Assembly (NCBI RefSeq): GCF_024710845.1
Contig: NZ_JANJTZ010000067.1
Coordinates: 1 to 64,000, forward strand
Origin: Mesorhizobium sp.
Lineage (GTDB): Bacteria > Pseudomonadota > Alphaproteobacteria > Rhizobiales > Rhizobiaceae
DNA length: 64,000 nucleotides
Direction: 5' to 3'
How positions within the stretch are numbered: the first letter of the stretch is position 1; each line of letters begins with the position of its first letter. The notes under the pieces were generated by a model that made no database searches, was not told where the DNA came from, and saw only the letters and a list, made by a program, of their open reading frames with translations. A program made the translations under genes and the position numbers. This document shows, piece by piece, positions 49,415 to 57,553 of the stretch.

Positions 49415-50614
49415 ATGACCGCGCACCCGAATCTCTCCTCCGCGATCACCGCCTCCCTGGCGGCGTTTTCGGGTTTCGGCCGCCCGACCGAGATCGTCGA
49501 GCGTGACGGCCTCACCTACTTCGTCAACGAGTTCTGGACCGCGCGCCAGCGCCAGGCTTCCAGCCTGCACGAGATCTCCTACCGCGCCTGCTTCAAAGCG
49601 GAGCTGCCGCGCTTCTTCATCGAACGGCTGACCGAGCCCGGCGATCTCGTCTACGACCCTTTCATGGGACGCGGCACGACGCCCTTGGAAGCCGCCCTGC
49701 TCGGTCGCCGTGCCGCCGGCAACGATGTGAACCCGCTCTCCGCGATGCTCGTCGGGCCGCGCCTCGCCCCGCCAACGCTCGAGGAGGTCGGGGAAGCGCT
49801 CGCCACCATCGATCTCGACGCCGAGGCGGCGACCGATCCGGACCTGCTTGCCTTCTATCACCCCGACACGCTGCGCCAGATCGCGGCGCTGCGCGCCTGG
49901 CTGCTCGCACGGGCCGACCGGCTGACACTCGCCGAGCGCTGGATTCGCATGGTGGCTCTCAATCGCCTGACGGGGCACTCGTCCGGGTTCTTTTCCGTCT
50001 ACACCTTGCCGCCCAACCAGGCAGTCTCGGTTAACTCGCAGCGGCGGATCAACGCACGTCGCGGCCAGACCCCGCCCCGGCGCGATGTCGCCGCGATCAT
50101 CCTGCGCAAATCGGCTCGCCTGCTTGGCGAGACTGTGCCACAACCGACGGAGCCCCCGGTCCTTACGACCGGACGAGCCTCCCGTACGCCCGCCCTTGCC
50201 GATGCCTCGGTCGCCCTCTGCGTCACCTCGCCGCCCTTCCTCGACGTCGTCGACTATGCCGGCGACAATTGGCTGCGCTGCTGGTTCGCGGGCATCGATC
50301 CCCGGACAGTCGCCATCGATCATCACCGGACCGTGGCGGAATGGACCGCATTCGTGCGCGGGGCACTCGTCGAACTGGCGCGCGTGGTGCGCCCAGGCGG
50401 AAATATCGCCTTCGAGGTCGGGGAGGTGCGCGGCGGCAAGGTCCTGCTCGAGAGACACGTCGCCGAGGCCGCTCTGGGCCTGCCGCTGGACCTCGTCGGC
50501 GTCATCGTCAACGACCAGGCCTTCACCAAGACGGCGAACTGCTGGGGGGTCGGCAACAACTCCCGCGGCACGAATACCAACCGCATCTGCCTGTTCCGTC
50601 GGCATGGCGCGTGA
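49415..50614 (+). CDS. Solitary DNA methyltransferase (N4-cytosine/N6-adenine type)
   Basis: 399-aa DNA amino-methyltransferase. The AdoMet-binding motif I DPFMGRGTTPLEAALLGR starts at residue 81, after an N-terminal domain containing FVNEFWTARQRQASSLHEIS. The catalytic motif is TSPPF (271-275) in the place of DPPY/SPPY, followed by LDVVDYAGDNW. The order, with motif I before the catalytic motif and a target-recognition region between them, is unusual for the beta class and needs family assignment. The C-terminal WGVGNNSRGTNTNRICLFRR is characteristic of its close relatives. No restriction endonuclease is adjacent, so it acts alone or regulates. Recognition site unknown. Confidence 0.85.
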   Translation: MTAHPNLSSAITASLAAFSGFGRPTEIVERDGLTYFVNEFWTARQRQASSLHEISYRACFKAELPRFFIERLTEPGDLVYDPFMGRGTTPLEAALLGRRAAGNDVNPLSAMLVGPRLAPPTLEEVGEALATIDLDAEAATDPDLLAFYHPDTLRQIAALRAWLLARADRLTLAERWIRMVALNRLTGHSSGFFSVYTLPPNQAVSVNSQRRINARRGQTPPRRDVAAIILRKSARLLGETVPQPTEPPVLTTGRASRTPALADASVALCVTSPPFLDVVDYAGDNWLRCWFAGIDPRTVAIDHHRTVAEWTAFVRGALVELARVVRPGGNIAFEVGEVRGGKVLLERHVAEAALGLPLDLVGVIVNDQAFTKTANCWGVGNNSRGTNTNRICLFRRHGA

Positions 50615-50807
50615 CCGATTCGCAATGAGCCGCGACATCTTGTCAATCTGCCAGCCTTCTGCCATATCTTGAGATGTTCGGGCACTGACTGACCCGGAGA
50701 CTGGATGAGTTTTGGACCACCTTTCCCCGACATCGTGACGATCCGACGCCGCGACCCTGTGCACACCGCGCAGACGCTTATTACCCCACGGGAAAAGGAG
50801 ATTCCCA

Positions 50808-51020
50808 TTGTCCCAGACCGGCACCGTTAAATTCTTCAATGCAACCAAGGGCTTCGGCTTCATCACGCCGGATGGCGGCGCGAAGGACGTCTTCGTGCAT
50901 ATCTCGGCGATCGAGAAGTCGGGCATGCGCACCCTGGTCGACGGCCAGAAGGTGTCGTTCGACATCGAGCCGGACCGCATGGGCAAGGGCCCGAAGGCGG
51001 TCAACCTCCGCTCGTCCTGA
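50808..51020 (+). CDS. Cold-shock protein, CspA family (first copy)
   Basis: 70-aa cold-shock OB-fold protein binding single-stranded RNA and DNA. RNP1 is KGFGFI and RNP2 is VFVHIS within [18 protein letters not shown]. The start is TTG at 50808 with AAGGAG seven bases upstream; no ATG fits. A long untranslated leader (193 bp from the previous gene) is usual for csp genes. It ends at a strong terminator. A second copy lies at 51899. Confidence 0.92.
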   Translation: MSQTGTVKFFNATKGFGFITPDGGAKDVFVHISAIEKSGMRTLVDGQKVSFDIEPDRMGKGPKAVNLRSS

Positions 51021-51054
51021 TCCGCAATCGTCGGATTGATTTCGGGAAACCATG

Positions 51055-51082
51055 GCGCGGCGTCTATGACGCCGCGCTTTTG
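51055..51082 (+). terminator. Rho-independent terminator after first csp gene
   Basis: Perfect 10-bp stem GCGCGGCGTC/GACGCCGCGC with loop TAT, followed by TTTTGG, 35 bases after the stop codon. Confidence 0.85.
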
Positions 51083-51185
51083 GCATTTGCCGTTGCTTAA
51101 CCCTCCCCGGGCATCGGCTTTGCTGCGATCCGCTTTCATGCGATGATCCGCCATCCGGTATCGACCGGCAGACTGGAGGGTCATC

Positions 51186-51608
51186 ATGCGCATTCCCAGG
51201 TTCCTAGCCGCGCTCGCGCTATCAGCCGCGTCGGCTTTGTCATTGCCGGCGAGCGCCGGCCAGCTCTCGCAGTCCCCTGCCCTATCCGACGGCCTGATCG
51301 TCAATGTCGGCGGCTGCCATCGCGACGTCGAGCGGCACTATGTTCCCGAATACGGCCATCGCGCCTGGCACTATCATCGCGGCAGCAGCTGCCGGCCGAG
51401 GCGCGTCGAAGGCCCCGGCTTCATGCCCGACCCTCCGCGTCCGGTGGATTGCCACCGCGACGCGCGCCGGCACTATCTGCCTGAGTATGGCGAAAGGATC
51501 GTCCATCGCCATGTCGGAGACAGCTGCCGCGTGCGCATCCTGAGACGCGCGGAGACATTCCGTCCCGGCGCCTGCGTGACCGTCGGTCCGATCACCTTCT
51601 GCGACTGA
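51186..51608 (+). CDS. Secreted protein with a duplicated CHRD/PEYG motif
   Basis: 140-aa exported protein of unknown function. The signal peptide MRIPRFLAALALSAASALSL...SAG is followed by two copies of a roughly 30-residue unit: CHRDVERHYVPEYGHRAWHYH...SC (about 45-70) and CHRDARRHYLPEYGERIVHRH...SC (about 89-114). The pattern is CHRDxxRHYxPEYGxRxxHxHxGxSC. Each unit has two Cys and several His, suggesting disulfides and possibly metal binding. It ends with a third Cys pair, GACVTVGPITFC. GGAGG lies before the ATG. A 9-bp hairpin without a T-run (51617-51643) follows the stop. It lies between the two csp genes. Confidence 0.7.
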   Translation: MRIPRFLAALALSAASALSLPASAGQLSQSPALSDGLIVNVGGCHRDVERHYVPEYGHRAWHYHRGSSCRPRRVEGPGFMPDPPRPVDCHRDARRHYLPEYGERIVHRHVGDSCRVRILRRAETFRPGACVTVGPITFCD

Positions 51609-51898
51609 CGGTTTCGGCCTCCCGGGAGCCAGAACCGGGAGGCTGGGCCACCACAAAAGTTTCGCTTGCTCCAGCGCTGATTTTGTTGACTATTCGGGCT
51701 TCGGGTAATTGCCGGCCCGGAGACTGTATCTGCTTGCCTGAGGAAAGCTGGCGCTTCCACAGGCGAATCGCCGAAAGAGTGAGCTGCAGGGGCGGCTCCG
51801 ATGCGATTGCGTGAACTGCATCTCCTCCAGTGACCAACCGAGCGCGCTCGCGTCCTCGACCGGCGCGGCAAGACAGGCGACTGAAAAGGGAGCATGCA

Positions 51899-52114
51899 AT
51901 GGGCCAGATGAGCGGCACCGTCAAATTCTTCAATCATGCCAAGGGTTTCGGATTCATCACACCCGATGGCGGGGCCAAGGACATCTTCGTGCACATATCG
52001 GCTGTGCAGGCATCGGGCCTGGACGGACTGCAGGACGGCCAGAAGGTTTCCTTCGACACCGAGCCGGACAAGCGCGGCAAGGGGCCGAAGGCGGTCAACC
52101 TCACCGTCGGCTGA
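51899..52114 (+). CDS. Cold-shock protein, CspA family (second copy)
   Basis: 71-aa cold-shock protein close to the copy at 50808 (shared [14 protein letters not shown] and FVHIS), so the two are paralogs. The ATG at 51899 follows AAGGGAGC; an earlier ATG would add an Arg-rich, unconserved head. A 290-bp gene-free leader precedes it, consistent with the long regulatory 5' region of cold-shock mRNAs. CTGAACCGG and CCGGTTCAG form a hairpin at about 52133-52161, without a clear T-run. Confidence 0.92.
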   Translation: MGQMSGTVKFFNHAKGFGFITPDGGAKDIFVHISAVQASGLDGLQDGQKVSFDTEPDKRGKGPKAVNLTVG

Positions 52115-52222
52115 CCGGCAGTGGAATGCCGTGCTGAACCGGCCATTCAGCCCCGGTTCAGGCGGGCGATGCGATATCAAGGACGCGTGCAGCGATATCG
52201 CCTGCATCGCGCGGAGGCTGAT

Positions 52223-52519
52223 ATGACCTTGACGTGTCGCGTGTTGCTTAGCGCCGCCCTGGCGCTTGGACTGGGCATATCCGTCGCCGGCGCCGCGGGC
52301 AACGGCGCGATCGAGCGGCCCGCGCCTCAGCGCCCCACTCTCTCCGCGAAACCGATCCAAATGAGACCGAACCACGATCTCGCGGCGACGCTGAACGCCA
52401 TCGTCGCGGCCCAGATCGCGGCGCAAAACCACCCCCAGGCGGGGCAGTCGAACCCCTATCGCCTGCCGCGGCCGCGGCCGGACCGCGAGTATCTCCTTGA
52501 GATCGCCAAGGGCGAATAG
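52223..52519 (+). CDS. Small exported protein
   Basis: 98-aa protein of unknown function. The signal peptide MTLTCRVLLSAALALGLGIS...AGAA is followed by a Pro/Gln-rich mature part (PAPQRPTLSAKPIQMRPN) and an Ala/Gln-rich helix (LNAIVAAQIAAQNHP), ending REYLLEIAKGE. GGAGG lies six bases before the ATG. The stop is 12 bp from the convergent MBL gene. Confidence 0.55.
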   Translation: MTLTCRVLLSAALALGLGISVAGAAGNGAIERPAPQRPTLSAKPIQMRPNHDLAATLNAIVAAQIAAQNHPQAGQSNPYRLPRPRPDREYLLEIAKGE

Positions 52520-52531
52520 CGTCCGCCGGCT

Positions 52532-53170
52532 TCAGACGAGGAACGGGTTCGAACGGCGTTCGTCGCCGAACCTGCTTCCGGGTCCGTGCCCGCAGATGAA
52601 GCCGACATCGTCGCCGAGCGGCAGCAGCTTTTCCTTGATCGAGCGGATCAGCGCGGCGTGGTCGCCGCCCGGCAGGTCGGTCCGTCCGACTGAACCGTTG
52701 AACAGCACGTCGCCGACATGCGCGAAGCGCGCCTTGCGGTCGAAGTAGACCACGTGCCCGGGGGCGTGGCCCGGGCAGTGGAACACTTCGAATACATGAT
52801 CGCCGAAGGAAACTGTGTCGCCCTCGGCGAGGTAGCGGTCGGGCGTGCAGTTGCGCAGGCCGCCGACGCCGAAATTCGCCGCCTGCTTTTCGATATTGGC
52901 GAGAAGCGGCGCATCGGCGATGTGTGGTCCGATGATCTCCGCCCCAAGCCGCTCCTTCAATTCCATCGCGCCGCCGGCATGATCGAGATGCCCGTGGGTC
53001 AGCCAGATCTGGTCGATGGCAAAACCGTTGTCCTCGATCGCCTTGACCAGCACATCGACATCACCCCCCGGATCGACAACCACGCCGACCTTCGTATCAT
53101 CGTCAAAAAGGATGGTGCAGTTCTGCTGGAACGGCGTGACCTGGATGATCCCAGCATTCAGTCGACCCAT
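52532..53170 (-). CDS. MBL-fold metallo-hydrolase (glyoxalase II-like)
   Basis: 212-aa metallo-beta-lactamase-fold hydrolase of the YcbL/GloB2 type. Metal ligands are in THGHLDHAGG (HxHxDH), FHCPGHAPGHVVY and HVGDVLFNGSVGRTDLPGG, with the last His in FICGHGPGS. It lacks the C-terminal glutathione-binding domain of classical glyoxalase II, so it may hydrolyse other thioesters. The ATG at 53170 follows GGGGAAGG and is chosen over one eight codons upstream. Confidence 0.88.
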   Translation of the reverse strand: MGRLNAGIIQVTPFQQNCTILFDDDTKVGVVVDPGGDVDVLVKAIEDNGFAIDQIWLTHGHLDHAGGAMELKERLGAEIIGPHIADAPLLANIEKQAANFGVGGLRNCTPDRYLAEGDTVSFGDHVFEVFHCPGHAPGHVVYFDRKARFAHVGDVLFNGSVGRTDLPGGDHAALIRSIKEKLLPLGDDVGFICGHGPGSRFGDERRSNPFLV

Positions 53171-53235
53171 CGTCGGCCTTCCCCATCTCTGCAAAGCTGT
53201 GAGCGGATTAGCGGCGGGTTAGCCGAACGTCCACC

Positions 53236-53267
53236 CAAAAGAAACGGGCGGCCAGCGGGCCGCCCGT
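53236..53267 (-). terminator. Rho-independent terminator of the small membrane protein gene
   Basis: On the minus strand ACGGGCGGCC pairs with GGCCGCCCGT (10 bp, 4-base loop), followed by TTCTTTTGG. It lies 27 bases past the stop of the gene at 53294-53590. Confidence 0.8.
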
Positions 53268-53293
53268 CGGGAGCGGGGCGTAGAGCCTCCGCC

Positions 53294-53590
53294 TTACTTC
53301 TTCATCGCGTTCATGATGACGCCGACGATGGCGGTCAGGATCGCACCGCCGCCCGCGCCACCGACGATGTTCTCGATGTTGAGCGAGCTTGCGAGACCGC
53401 CGACCGCGGCCGGATCGACGGTACCGCCGAGGAGGCTGCCCAGGATCGCCGCGCCGCCGACACCTCCGACCGCTCCGCTGATGATTTTGGGGAGTTGACC
53501 CATCGCGGCCTGCTTGATGGCTGCGCCGACCGCCTGGCCGCCAATGATCCCCGTGATGATCTGTATGATGATCGGAAGAAGTGCATCCAT
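53294..53590 (-). CDS. Small Gly/Ile-rich hydrophobic protein
   Basis: 98-aa protein, almost wholly hydrophobic and glycine-rich: MDALLPIIIQIITGIIGGQA, then GAVGGVGGAAILGSLLGG and GGAGGGAILTAIVGVIMNAMKK. It probably inserts in or associates with membrane; the glycine-zipper-like spacing recalls small channel-forming or membrane-packing peptides, but function is unknown. GGGGAAAGGA stands before the ATG. Single-gene unit with its own terminator; upstream is ilvE on the same strand. Confidence 0.7.
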   Translation of the reverse strand: MDALLPIIIQIITGIIGGQAVGAAIKQAAMGQLPKIISGAVGGVGGAAILGSLLGGTVDPAAVGGLASSLNIENIVGGAGGGAILTAIVGVIMNAMKK

Positions 53591-53662
53591 GTGTCTGTCC
53601 TTTCCCCTCGAAACGCAGACGCGACCGCCGATCGGCAGCGTCGCCTTCAGTGAGAGCGCGTA

Positions 53663-54640
53663 TTAGACGAAAGTCAAATAACGCTGGGGAAAACAGGCCG
53701 GGCGGCCGATGGCCGCCCGTCGCCGAAGGCTTGAAGGTAGAAGGAGCGATTCCGCAGCGATCGCGTGCCTGGGCTGCACTTCGGCCGAGTAATCGTTCAT
53801 CAGGTTGCGCGAGATCTCGCCGGGCGTGAACCGGTAGGGACCGATCTCGGAGACGGGGGTGACCTCGGCCGCCGTGCCGGACAGGAAGCACTCGGAGAAG
53901 CCCGTGAGTTCCTCGGGCTTGATCGCGCGCTCGACGACGCTGTAGCCGCGGCGTTTCGCGAGGTCGATCACGGTGCGGCGGGTGATGCCGTCGAGGAAGC
54001 AGTCGGGCGTCGGGGTGTGAAGGGTGCCGTCCTTGACGAAGAAGATGTTCGCACCTGTCGCCTCCGCCACCTGGCCGCGCCAATCGAGCATCATCGCATC
54101 GGCATAGCCCTTGGCCTCCGCCGCATGCTTGGAGATGGTGCAGATCATGTAGAGACCCGCGGCCTTCGACTTCGACGGCGCGGTGCGCGGGTCGGGCCGG
54201 CAATACTCGGCGATATCGAGCTTGATGCCCTTCAGCTTCTGCTCCGGATCGAAATAGCTCGGCCACTGCCAGATGGCGACGGCGCAATTGATGCGGTTGT
54301 GCTGCGCCGACACGCCCATCATCTCCGAGCCGCGCCAGGCGATCGGGCGGACATAGGCGTCGGAAAAGCCTTGCTTGCGCAGCAATTGGCGGCAGGCATC
54401 GTCAATCTCGGCGACCGAATAGGGGATGGTGAAGCCGAGGATCCGCCCGGATTCATGCAGACGCGTCGTATGTTCGGTCAGCTTGAAGATCTCGCCGCCA
54501 TAGGCGCGCTCGCCCTCGAAGACAGCGCTCGCATAGTGAAGACCGTGGGTCAGCACATGGATCTTGGCATCCGCCCATTTGACGAACTCGCCGTTCATCC
54601 AGATGTAGCCATCGAGTTTGTCGAATGGAACCGATGCCAT
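53663..54640 (-). CDS. ilvE: Branched-chain amino acid aminotransferase with C-terminal read-through
   Basis: Class IV PLP aminotransferase catalysing the last step of valine, leucine and isoleucine synthesis, 325 aa. It starts MASVPFDKLDGYIWMNGEFV with AGGAAAG upstream. Conserved parts are VLTHGLHYASAVFEGERAY, the cofactor Lys in the SKSKAAGLYMICTISKH region, and EVTPVSEIGPYRFTPGEISR. The protein should end soon after AEVQPRHAIAAE. Instead the frame continues for about 30 residues (SLLLPSSLRRRAA...) across a terminator hairpin at 53700-53718. A TCG at 53747-53749 is one base from TAG, so a stop-loss is likely. Divergent from petP. Confidence 0.92.
   Translation of the reverse strand: MASVPFDKLDGYIWMNGEFVKWADAKIHVLTHGLHYASAVFEGERAYGGEIFKLTEHTTRLHESGRILGFTIPYSVAEIDDACRQLLRKQGFSDAYVRPIAWRGSEMMGVSAQHNRINCAVAIWQWPSYFDPEQKLKGIKLDIAEYCRPDPRTAPSKSKAAGLYMICTISKHAAEAKGYADAMMLDWRGQVAEATGANIFFVKDGTLHTPTPDCFLDGITRRTVIDLAKRRGYSVVERAIKPEELTGFSECFLSGTAAEVTPVSEIGPYRFTPGEISRNLMNDYSAEVQPRHAIAAESLLLPSSLRRRAAIGRPACFPQRYLTFV
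53690..53718 (-). terminator. Terminator hairpin lying inside the ilvE reading frame
   Basis: On the minus strand GGGCGGCC pairs with GGCCGCCC (8 bp, 3-base loop), followed by GGCCTGTTTTCCCC. It lies inside the last codons of the ilvE frame as it stands, where a terminator would not be expected. Confidence 0.65.
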
Positions 54641-54836
54641 GTCACTTTCCTCGGCCGTGTCGGCCTCTTTGTTCGCCGTCTTCCAAACTAGTCCCGGCGG
54701 TGGATATCCGCCACCGTCGCCCGTCAGGTCCCGGTCGTAGGGCATCCGCAGGACGGAAGTTACGGGAAAAGCGGTCATCCCATGGCTTTTCGGTCGCCAA
54801 GCGCCGAAAAGCTTGCCAAAAATTACCAGCAGCCCT

Positions 54837-54865
54837 AATTTATGTCAACAAGGCTGACATAAATT
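54837..54865. promoter_or_regulatory. Palindromic operator in front of petP
   Basis: Perfect inverted repeat with 11-bp arms (AATTTATGTCA and TGACATAAATT) and a 7-base spacer. It is AT-rich within a GC-rich region and ends 21 bases before the petP start, in the 246-bp ilvE/petP divergent region. The length and symmetry fit a MarR-family dimer site, so autoregulation by PetP is the natural reading. Confidence 0.65.
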
Positions 54866-54886
54866 GTCCGAGCGGTACGGGAACCG

Positions 54887-55417
54887 ATGCAGGCACGCGC
54901 CAAAACGACACCAGATCCGATCCGATCGGCGCTCAGCAGCGAGAACGGAATCGACTTCGCGATCATCGAGCTTTTCTTCTTCGCTTATCGTGACTTCACG
55001 TCCGATCCGGACCAGATCCTCGAGCAATACGGCTTCGGCCGGGCGCATCACCGCGTCGTCCATTTCGTCAACAGGCGACCTGGACTGACGGTCGCCGAAC
55101 TGCTCGACGTCCTGCAGATCACCAAGCAGAGCCTCGCGCGCGTGTTGAAACAGCTCATCGACACGGGCTACATTGTCCAGGTTCAAGGGCTCAAAGACCG
55201 TCGTCAGCGCGAGCTCTATCCGACCGCCAAGGGACGGGAACTGGCCCTTGCGCTCGCCACGCCACAGTCCCGCCGCATCGCCGAGGCAATCCGGAACTAC
55301 GGCCCGGTCGAGCGGGAAGCGATCGAGGGATTCCTGCGCGGAATGGTCAAGCCCGAGCTCAGGGTCCAGGTCGACGAACTTCCGGGCTCGAAGTCCGGCG
55401 AGGGGATGAGGAGATGA
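54887..55417 (+). CDS. petP: MarR-family regulator PetP
   Basis: Winged-helix regulator of the MarR family, 176 aa. The helix-turn-helix lies in LTVAELLDVLQITKQSLARVLKQL and the wing in DTGYIVQVQGLKDRRQRELY. Gene order (petP-petR-kinase, divergent from ilvE) matches the conserved alphaproteobacterial arrangement; petP-petR were named in Rhodobacter next to the cytochrome bc1 genes. Its stop overlaps the petR start by ATGA. It probably binds the palindrome at 54837-54865. The effector is unknown. Confidence 0.85.
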   Translation: MQARAKTTPDPIRSALSSENGIDFAIIELFFFAYRDFTSDPDQILEQYGFGRAHHRVVHFVNRRPGLTVAELLDVLQITKQSLARVLKQLIDTGYIVQVQGLKDRRQRELYPTAKGRELALALATPQSRRIAEAIRNYGPVEREAIEGFLRGMVKPELRVQVDELPGSKSGEGMRR

Positions 55418-56121
55418 CCGAGGAACAACGAACGCTACCGGGAGACGACGCGCCGCATCTGCTCGTGGTCGACGACGACACGCGCATACGCAATCTCCTG
55501 AAGCAGTTCCTCACCGGCAACGGCTTCCGCGTGACGGTGGCCGGCACGGCAGCCGAGGCGCGCCGGCACCTCGAAGGCCTGGATTTCGACCTTCTCGTGC
55601 TCGACGTCATGATGCCCGGCGAGTCCGGCGTGGAACTCACCAGGTCCCTTCGCGCCGACAAGAACACGCCGATCCTGATGCTGACCGCACTGTCCGAAAC
55701 CGACAGCCGTATCGCGGGGCTCGAAGCGGGCGCGGACGACTATCTTCCCAAGCCCTTCGATCCGCGTGAACTGATCCTGCGCGTCAACAATATCCTGCGC
55801 CGCGGCGGCCCGCCCGCGACGCCCAAGGTCGAGCAGATCGTCTTCGGCCCCTACACGTTCCAGATCGCACGTCGCGAGTTGAAGAAGGGCGGCGAGACGA
55901 TAAGGCTGACCGACCGCGAGCAGGACATCCTCTCCGTCTTCGCCGGCCGCGTCGGCGAGACAATTCCGCGGCATGAACTGGTCGGTGGGGAGGCCGAAGT
56001 CGGCGAGCGCACCATCGACGTGCAGATCAACCGGTTGCGCCGCAAGATCGAGCGCGATCCGGCCAACCCCGTATGGCTGCAGACCGTGCGCGGGGTCGGC
56101 TACCGGCTGAGCGTCGAATAG
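55414..56121 (+). CDS. petR: OmpR-type response regulator PetR
   Basis: Response regulator, 235 aa. The receiver has Asp64 in LLVLDVMMPGESG, an acidic pocket VVDDD and the Lys in LPKPFDP. The C-terminal OmpR/PhoB winged helix ends RTIDVQINRLRRKIERDPA and TVRGVGYRL. Translation is coupled to petP (ATGA), and the cognate kinase starts 19 bp after its stop. Targets are unknown here; no bc1 genes are in the window. Confidence 0.92.
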   Translation: MTEEQRTLPGDDAPHLLVVDDDTRIRNLLKQFLTGNGFRVTVAGTAAEARRHLEGLDFDLLVLDVMMPGESGVELTRSLRADKNTPILMLTALSETDSRIAGLEAGADDYLPKPFDPRELILRVNNILRRGGPPATPKVEQIVFGPYTFQIARRELKKGGETIRLTDREQDILSVFAGRVGETIPRHELVGGEAEVGERTIDVQINRLRRKIERDPANPVWLQTVRGVGYRLSVE

Positions 56122-56140
56122 GCCCGGCCGAGGGAGGGAT

Positions 56141-57553
56141 ATGGCCGCGACAGACCCCACCGACCTCCGACACGGCGGCATCGATGCGTTCGTACGCCGT
56201 TGGCGGCCGCGCGGGCCGCTGATCTGGCGCAGGACCTGGCGGCGGATCTCTCACTACATGCCCAAGGGCCTCTACGCCCGCTCGCTCATCATCGTCATTG
56301 CCCCGATGATCCTGCTTCAGGGCGTGGTCGCCTTCGTCTTCATGGAGCGCCACTGGCAGCTCGTCACACAGCGCCTGTCGACCGCGGTGGTGCGCGACAT
56401 TGCCGCGATCATCGACATGATCGAGACATATCCGCCGGGCGACAACTATGCGGACGTGATCCGCATCTCGCAGGAGCGGCTCGCGCTCAAGATCGATCTC
56501 CTGCCGCCGGATCCCCTCCCCGCTCCGGGGCCTAAACCCTTCTTCTCGATCCTCGACGGCATTCTCTCGACCGAGATCACGCGACAGATCAACCGGCCAT
56601 TCTGGATCGACACGGTCGGCAATTCGAGCATCGTCGAGATCCGCATCCAGCTCGAAGACAAGGTCCTGCGGGTCTTTGCCAGACGCAGCCAGGCCTACGC
56701 CTCCAACAGCCATATCTTCGTGGTCTGGATGGTCGTCACCTCGCTGGTTTTGCTGACTATCGCGATCCTGTTCCTGCGCAACCAGATCCGGCCGATCCAG
56801 AAGCTTGCCGAAGCAGCGGATCTGTTCGGCAAAGGCCGCTCACCCCCGGCCGATTTCCAGCCGCGCGGCGCCGAGGAGGTTCGGCGCGCCGGCCTTGCCT
56901 TCATCCAGATGCGCGAGCGCATCGAGCGCCAGATCGAGCAACGCACGGCGATGCTGACCGGCGTCAGCCACGACCTGCGCACCATCCTGACCCGCTTCCG
57001 CCTGCAGCTCGCGCTGAGCGGCTCGAAGGCCGACGTCAGCGCGCTGGAACAGGACATCGACGACATGCAGTCGATGCTCGAGGGCTATCTCGCGTTCGCG
57101 CGAGGCGAGGCTTCCGAGGACACCGGCTCTCTCGACCTCGGCACGCTCTTCGAGCGGCTGAAGGAAGAAGCGAGCCTGCGCAAGAGAACCTTGAAGATCG
57201 CGATGGTCGGAGAGCCGCAGGTGCATGTGCGGCCCCATGCCTTCACACGGCTTGCCAGCAACCTCGTCGGCAATGCCTTCCGCTACGCAAAGAACGTGAG
57301 CGTGACGGTCACTCACCGGCGGGGATCGCTCACGATGATTGTCGACGACGACGGACCCGGCATTCCGACCGATCGCCGCGAAGACGTCTTCAAACCGTTC
57401 GTGCGGCTGGACGAGGCGCGCAATCAGGACGCCAGCGGCACCGGGCTCGGCCTGTCGATCGCCCGCGACATCGCCCGCAGCCATGGCGGCGACATTTCGC
57501 TCGACGACAGTCCGATGGGTGGCCTGCGCGCGGTGGTGCGGGTTCCCGCCTAG
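56141..57553 (+). CDS. EnvZ-like sensor histidine kinase
   Basis: Inner-membrane kinase, 470 aa, partner of the PetR-like regulator upstream. Membrane segments are at about 48-67 and 192-213, with a periplasmic sensor between them. The HAMP domain follows IRPIQKLAEAADLFGKG. Phospho-acceptor His277 is in GVSHDLRTILTRFRL (Ile replaces the usual Pro). The N box is RLASNLVGNAFRYA, and G boxes are DDDGPGIP and GTGLGLSIARDIA. Its TAG stop overlaps, as CTAG, the stop of the convergent reductase gene. Confidence 0.92.
   Translation: MAATDPTDLRHGGIDAFVRRWRPRGPLIWRRTWRRISHYMPKGLYARSLIIVIAPMILLQGVVAFVFMERHWQLVTQRLSTAVVRDIAAIIDMIETYPPGDNYADVIRISQERLALKIDLLPPDPLPAPGPKPFFSILDGILSTEITRQINRPFWIDTVGNSSIVEIRIQLEDKVLRVFARRSQAYASNSHIFVVWMVVTSLVLLTIAILFLRNQIRPIQKLAEAADLFGKGRSPPADFQPRGAEEVRRAGLAFIQMRERIERQIEQRTAMLTGVSHDLRTILTRFRLQLALSGSKADVSALEQDIDDMQSMLEGYLAFARGEASEDTGSLDLGTLFERLKEEASLRKRTLKIAMVGEPQVHVRPHAFTRLASNLVGNAFRYAKNVSVTVTHRRGSLTMIVDDDGPGIPTDRREDVFKPFVRLDEARNQDASGTGLGLSIARDIARSHGGDISLDDSPMGGLRAVVRVPA

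Noticed and set aside
49400-51304. 634-codon minus-strand frame opposite the methyltransferase and the first csp gene
   Set aside because: Both plus-strand genes are well supported by motifs and ribosome sites; the minus frame has none.
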